Below are positions 58,783-60,121 of a DNA stretch of 60,121 bases, piece by piece (positions within the stretch are counted from its first letter, which is position 1; each line of letters opens with the position of its first letter). The translations under genes were made by a program, and so were the position numbers. The stretch comes from an uncultured Allobosea sp. (lineage in GTDB: Bacteria > Pseudomonadota > Alphaproteobacteria > Rhizobiales > Beijerinckiaceae). Location: positions 1-60,121 of the forward strand of contig NZ_CAMFJF010000022.1 in assembly GCF_945956895.1 (NCBI RefSeq), given 5' to 3'. The notes under the pieces are model-generated. The model was not told the origin of the DNA. It saw nothing but the letters and a program-made list of their open reading frames with translations, and did not search any database.

Positions 58783-59022
58783 CTACTCGCCCTTGCGTAG
58801 CCTGACGCCCGGCCCGCCGTCCACCGTCTCGCCGTCTGCCAGGAAGGTAACCCCGCCCGCTTCGAGCGCAGAGCGCATCGCTGCGAGGTTGTTGGCCATA
58901 GGTGCCGATCGGCCGCCCTCGAAATTCTTCAGGGTGCTGAGCCCTACATTCGCCGATTGCGCGAGGTCGGCCTGCGACCAATCGAGCAGGCCACGGGCAG
59001 CACGGCATTGAGCAGGCGTCAT
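58783..59022 (-). CDS. XRE-family transcriptional regulator
   Basis: A 79-residue single-domain HTH: MTPAQCRAARGLLDWSQADL then AQSANVGLSTLKNFEGGRSA is the helix-turn-helix, with a short beta C-terminus (GVTFLADGETVDGGPGVRLR). ATG 59022 has TTGGAG 8 bases upstream; TTG 59034 is the alternative. It faces a rightward set of small genes across a 110-bp gap with a palindrome, the usual layout of an element repressor. It also heads the run towards the MazF-like toxin. Confidence 0.82.
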   Translation of the reverse strand: MTPAQCRAARGLLDWSQADLAQSANVGLSTLKNFEGGRSAPMANNLAAMRSALEAGGVTFLADGETVDGGPGVRLRKGE

Positions 59023-59080
59023 CGGCTTCTCCAATCAAGATAGCCATGCATACCCAAAAAGGCTTGACCTGTCTATTTTG

Positions 59081-59095
59081 GCTGATAAGTTCAGC
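59081..59095. promoter_or_regulatory. Candidate XRE operator in the divergent gap
   Basis: GCTGATAAGTTCAGC has 5-bp arms GCTGA / TCAGC around TAAGT. It sits between the divergent XRE gene and the rightward small genes, after a TTGACC that could be a -35 element at 59064. Confidence 0.45.
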
Positions 59096-59135
59096 TATAC
59101 CGATTTTCGGCAACCTTAACCGAATGGAGACGACC

Positions 59136-59393
59136 ATGACGAAGCCCACCGTGGCGGCGAACGCTGCCGGCTTGCCCGAGGACCCGCTTTCGCACCGCAT
59201 CGACAATGCGCGCTACCTCGTCGGCTTGGCGGCGGATCTATGCGGCGCTTTCGCTATGGCATGCCAGGCCCTCTCGGATGAACACCGCCGCGGCCTTATG
59301 GCCATTCACCGAGACCTCGATCAGCGTCTTGATGCGGCCTGGTCCGAACTGGACGACACGCACGGCATGGCCCTCGCGCTGGAGACCGCGTGA
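59136..59393 (+). CDS. Small hypothetical protein
   Basis: An 85-residue protein from ATG 59136 (GGAGA 6-7 bases upstream). Helical: RIDNARYLVGLAADLCGAFA then MACQALSDEHRRGLMAIHRD. First of three overlapping genes reading towards the right end of the element, in the position of early or cro-side genes. No known family. Confidence 0.6.
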   Translation: MTKPTVAANAAGLPEDPLSHRIDNARYLVGLAADLCGAFAMACQALSDEHRRGLMAIHRDLDQRLDAAWSELDDTHGMALALETA

Positions 59394-59713
59394 TGAGCTT
59401 GGACCTCAGAGGCTTCCGGATCGCGGCGGCAAGTTATGCGGGGCCTCCGGTTGTTCGCTGGTTTCATCTGGAGCCTCTCGCTCCCGATTTCACCGAGCCT
59501 TGCCATGCCGTTATCGCGTTCCCAGGCGGACATGCGTTCGCCACCGATCTTGTCCCATCGGCTCGCGCGCTTGGCGGACGTTTCTGCCGCATCGGCGGGC
59601 CAGAGCAGGCGATAGAGGCAGCAGGAGGCAGCCTCTGCTTCGCGCGCCGACACATCGGGAGCGCCATTCATCTCATCGGCCGGGTGGTCGACAGCGCGGA
59701 GGAGCGGTCATGA
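59393..59713 (+). CDS. Small hypothetical protein
   Basis: From ATG 59393 (TGATG overlap with the previous stop), 106 residues: MSLDLRGFRIAAASYAGPPV, then FHLEPLAPDFTEPCHAVIAF and ATDLVPSARALGGRFCRIGG. Mixed alpha/beta with three Cys. It overlaps the next gene by four bases. No family recognised. Confidence 0.55.
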   Translation: MSLDLRGFRIAAASYAGPPVVRWFHLEPLAPDFTEPCHAVIAFPGGHAFATDLVPSARALGGRFCRIGGPEQAIEAAGGSLCFARRHIGSAIHLIGRVVDSAEERS

Positions 59714-59955
59714 GTGCCAGTCAGATCGAGATCGGCAAGGCACTGCAGGAATTGGAGCCGGACGTGATCGACCTCGCCGTCATGGCGCGGCTGGTGGCCA
59801 ATTACGCAACGGAGTGGATCTCGTCGGACAAGCCTGTCGTGCTCGCGCCGGGCGACGCCGAAGCCCTGCTGTTCGGGATTTTGCAGCTATCGGGTCGGGC
59901 GCGAGATCTGCGGAAGGGATACGCAGTCGCGTTCGGCCGGGCGCCGGACGATTGA
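59710..59955 (+). CDS. Small hypothetical protein at the right end of the element
   Basis: From ATG 59710 (ATGA overlap), 81 residues: MSASQIEIGKALQELEPDVI then DLAVMARLVANYATEWISSD and LFGILQLSGRARDLRKGYAV. Helical, acidic N-terminal half. Its stop codon is directly followed by the right arm-type sites. No family recognised. Confidence 0.55.
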   Translation: MSASQIEIGKALQELEPDVIDLAVMARLVANYATEWISSDKPVVLAPGDAEALLFGILQLSGRARDLRKGYAVAFGRAPDD

Positions 59956-59993
59956 GCTACCCATGCGCTACCCGGCTCGCAAATCTGGGTAAC
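59956..59993. repeat. Right arm-type sites: paired GCTACCC and GGGTAAC
   Basis: GCTACCC at 59956 and 59967 (11 bases apart) form GCTACCCATGCGCTACCC, then GGGTAAC at 59987. The same pieces lie beside attL. They end 46 bases before attR. Confidence 0.7.
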
Positions 59994-60038
59994 AAGACTA
60001 AGATTACAGCGGCCTAAGGCGCTGAAATATTTATCAAA

Positions 60039-60085
60039 AATGGCGAGCCCGGCTGGATTCGAACCAGCGACCAGCAGCTTAGAAG
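60039..60085. repeat. attR: element-side 3' half of tRNA-Arg
   Basis: Matches attL (46957-47003) except at 60054 and 60066, the two partners of one T-stem pair, and at 60039 or earlier flanking bases. It rebuilds the 3' half of the intact tRNA gene. Confidence 0.9.
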
Positions 60086-60117
60086 GCTGCTGCTCTATCC
60101 ATCTGAGCTACGGGCCC
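60041..60117 (-). tRNA. tRNA-Arg(TCT)
   Basis: A 77-base cloverleaf on the minus strand: acceptor GGGCCCG / CGGGCTC, D arm with GCTCAGATGGATAGAGC, anticodon stem GCAGC / GCTGC with loop CTTCTAA (anticodon TCT), T arm with GGTTCGAATCC, discriminator G and encoded CCA. It reads AGA codons. It is the integration target; the part from the anticodon to CCA was probably supplied by the element. Confidence 0.96.
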
Positions 60118-60121
60118 GAAA

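Larger units (their letters stand above)
46959..60085. mobile_element. 13.1-kb integrative element in tRNA-Arg(TCT), satellite- or prophage-like
   Basis: Direct copies of the tRNA 3' half, 13082 bases apart, enclose an integrase next to the left copy, an AlpA-like gene, an HTH gene with iteron-like repeats, a LexA-boxed leftward operon with an SRAP gene, a large virion-protein-like gene, an XRE-MazF module and several small overlapping genes. No capsid, portal, terminase, tail, lysis or conjugation gene is recognised. Length and content resemble phage-inducible islands or a reduced prophage. An intact integrase and clean ends suggest it can still excise. Confidence 0.85.

Overview
The window is GC-rich DNA from an alphaproteobacterium of the Hyphomicrobiales (Rhizobiales), most like Bosea or a close relative. 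This placement is inferred from gene content and style: a rhizobial DksA with one remaining Cys, an ATP12 chaperone, flagellar genes arranged flgF-G-A-H facing fliL-fliM-DUF6468-motE, a CtrA-type box, a GAAC-N7-GAAC LexA box, and intergenic CGTCAT...ATGACG palindromes. No 16S rRNA is present to test it.

Layout. 1-31.7 kb is chromosomal housekeeping and accessory metabolism. It holds the 5' end of rpe, a glutathione transferase with a BASS-family transporter, a DadA-like oxidoreductase, an M19 dipeptidase, a TrmJ-like RNA methyltransferase, a haem/iron TonB receptor with an AT-rich upstream region, a Tat-exported amine oxidase, murI, rpsD, several small secreted or membrane proteins, a P1-family peptidase, a chemoreceptor, an ATP12 chaperone, pccB, fabF with an HxlR regulator, a TetR-HlyD-ABC exporter operon behind a perfect 30-bp palindrome, an MBOAT/SGNH-like acylation pair, dksA, a GFA protein and a HlyD-type membrane pair. 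32-42.2 kb is a flagellar locus: flgF-flgG-flgA-flgH leftward; fliL-fliM-DUF6468-motE and a very large TPR protein rightward, with a CtrA box before fliL. 42.3-45.2 kb is a three-gene lipid A or envelope glycan modification cluster (ArnT-like transferase, DPM1-like transferase, LAB_N protein).

45.7-60.1 kb is a tRNA-Arg(TCT) integration hot spot. A decayed tyrosine recombinase lies just outside an intact 13.1-kb integrative element bounded by 45-bp copies of the tRNA 3' half (46959 and 60041). The element carries an integrase, an AlpA-like regulator, an HTH gene containing iteron-like repeats (possible replication initiator and origin), a large protein resembling a phage internal (ejection) virion protein, a leftward operon ending in an SOS-associated SRAP/YedK protein behind a LexA box, an XRE-MazF/PemK module, and many small unknown genes. 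No terminase, portal, capsid or tail genes are visible, so it looks like a phage satellite or a reduced prophage.

The element is the most novel part. An 18-bp motif, GYTACCCATNNGCTACCC, occurs at both ends and once inside. A one-strand cluster of CGCGAG lies in a 0.6-kb gene-free stretch. A recombination junction truncates one gene and gives its neighbour a chimeric tail. The two tRNA copies differ only by a compensatory T-stem base-pair swap. Broken genes elsewhere (MarR fragment, DUF1801 gene with TAG, old integrase) show ongoing decay.
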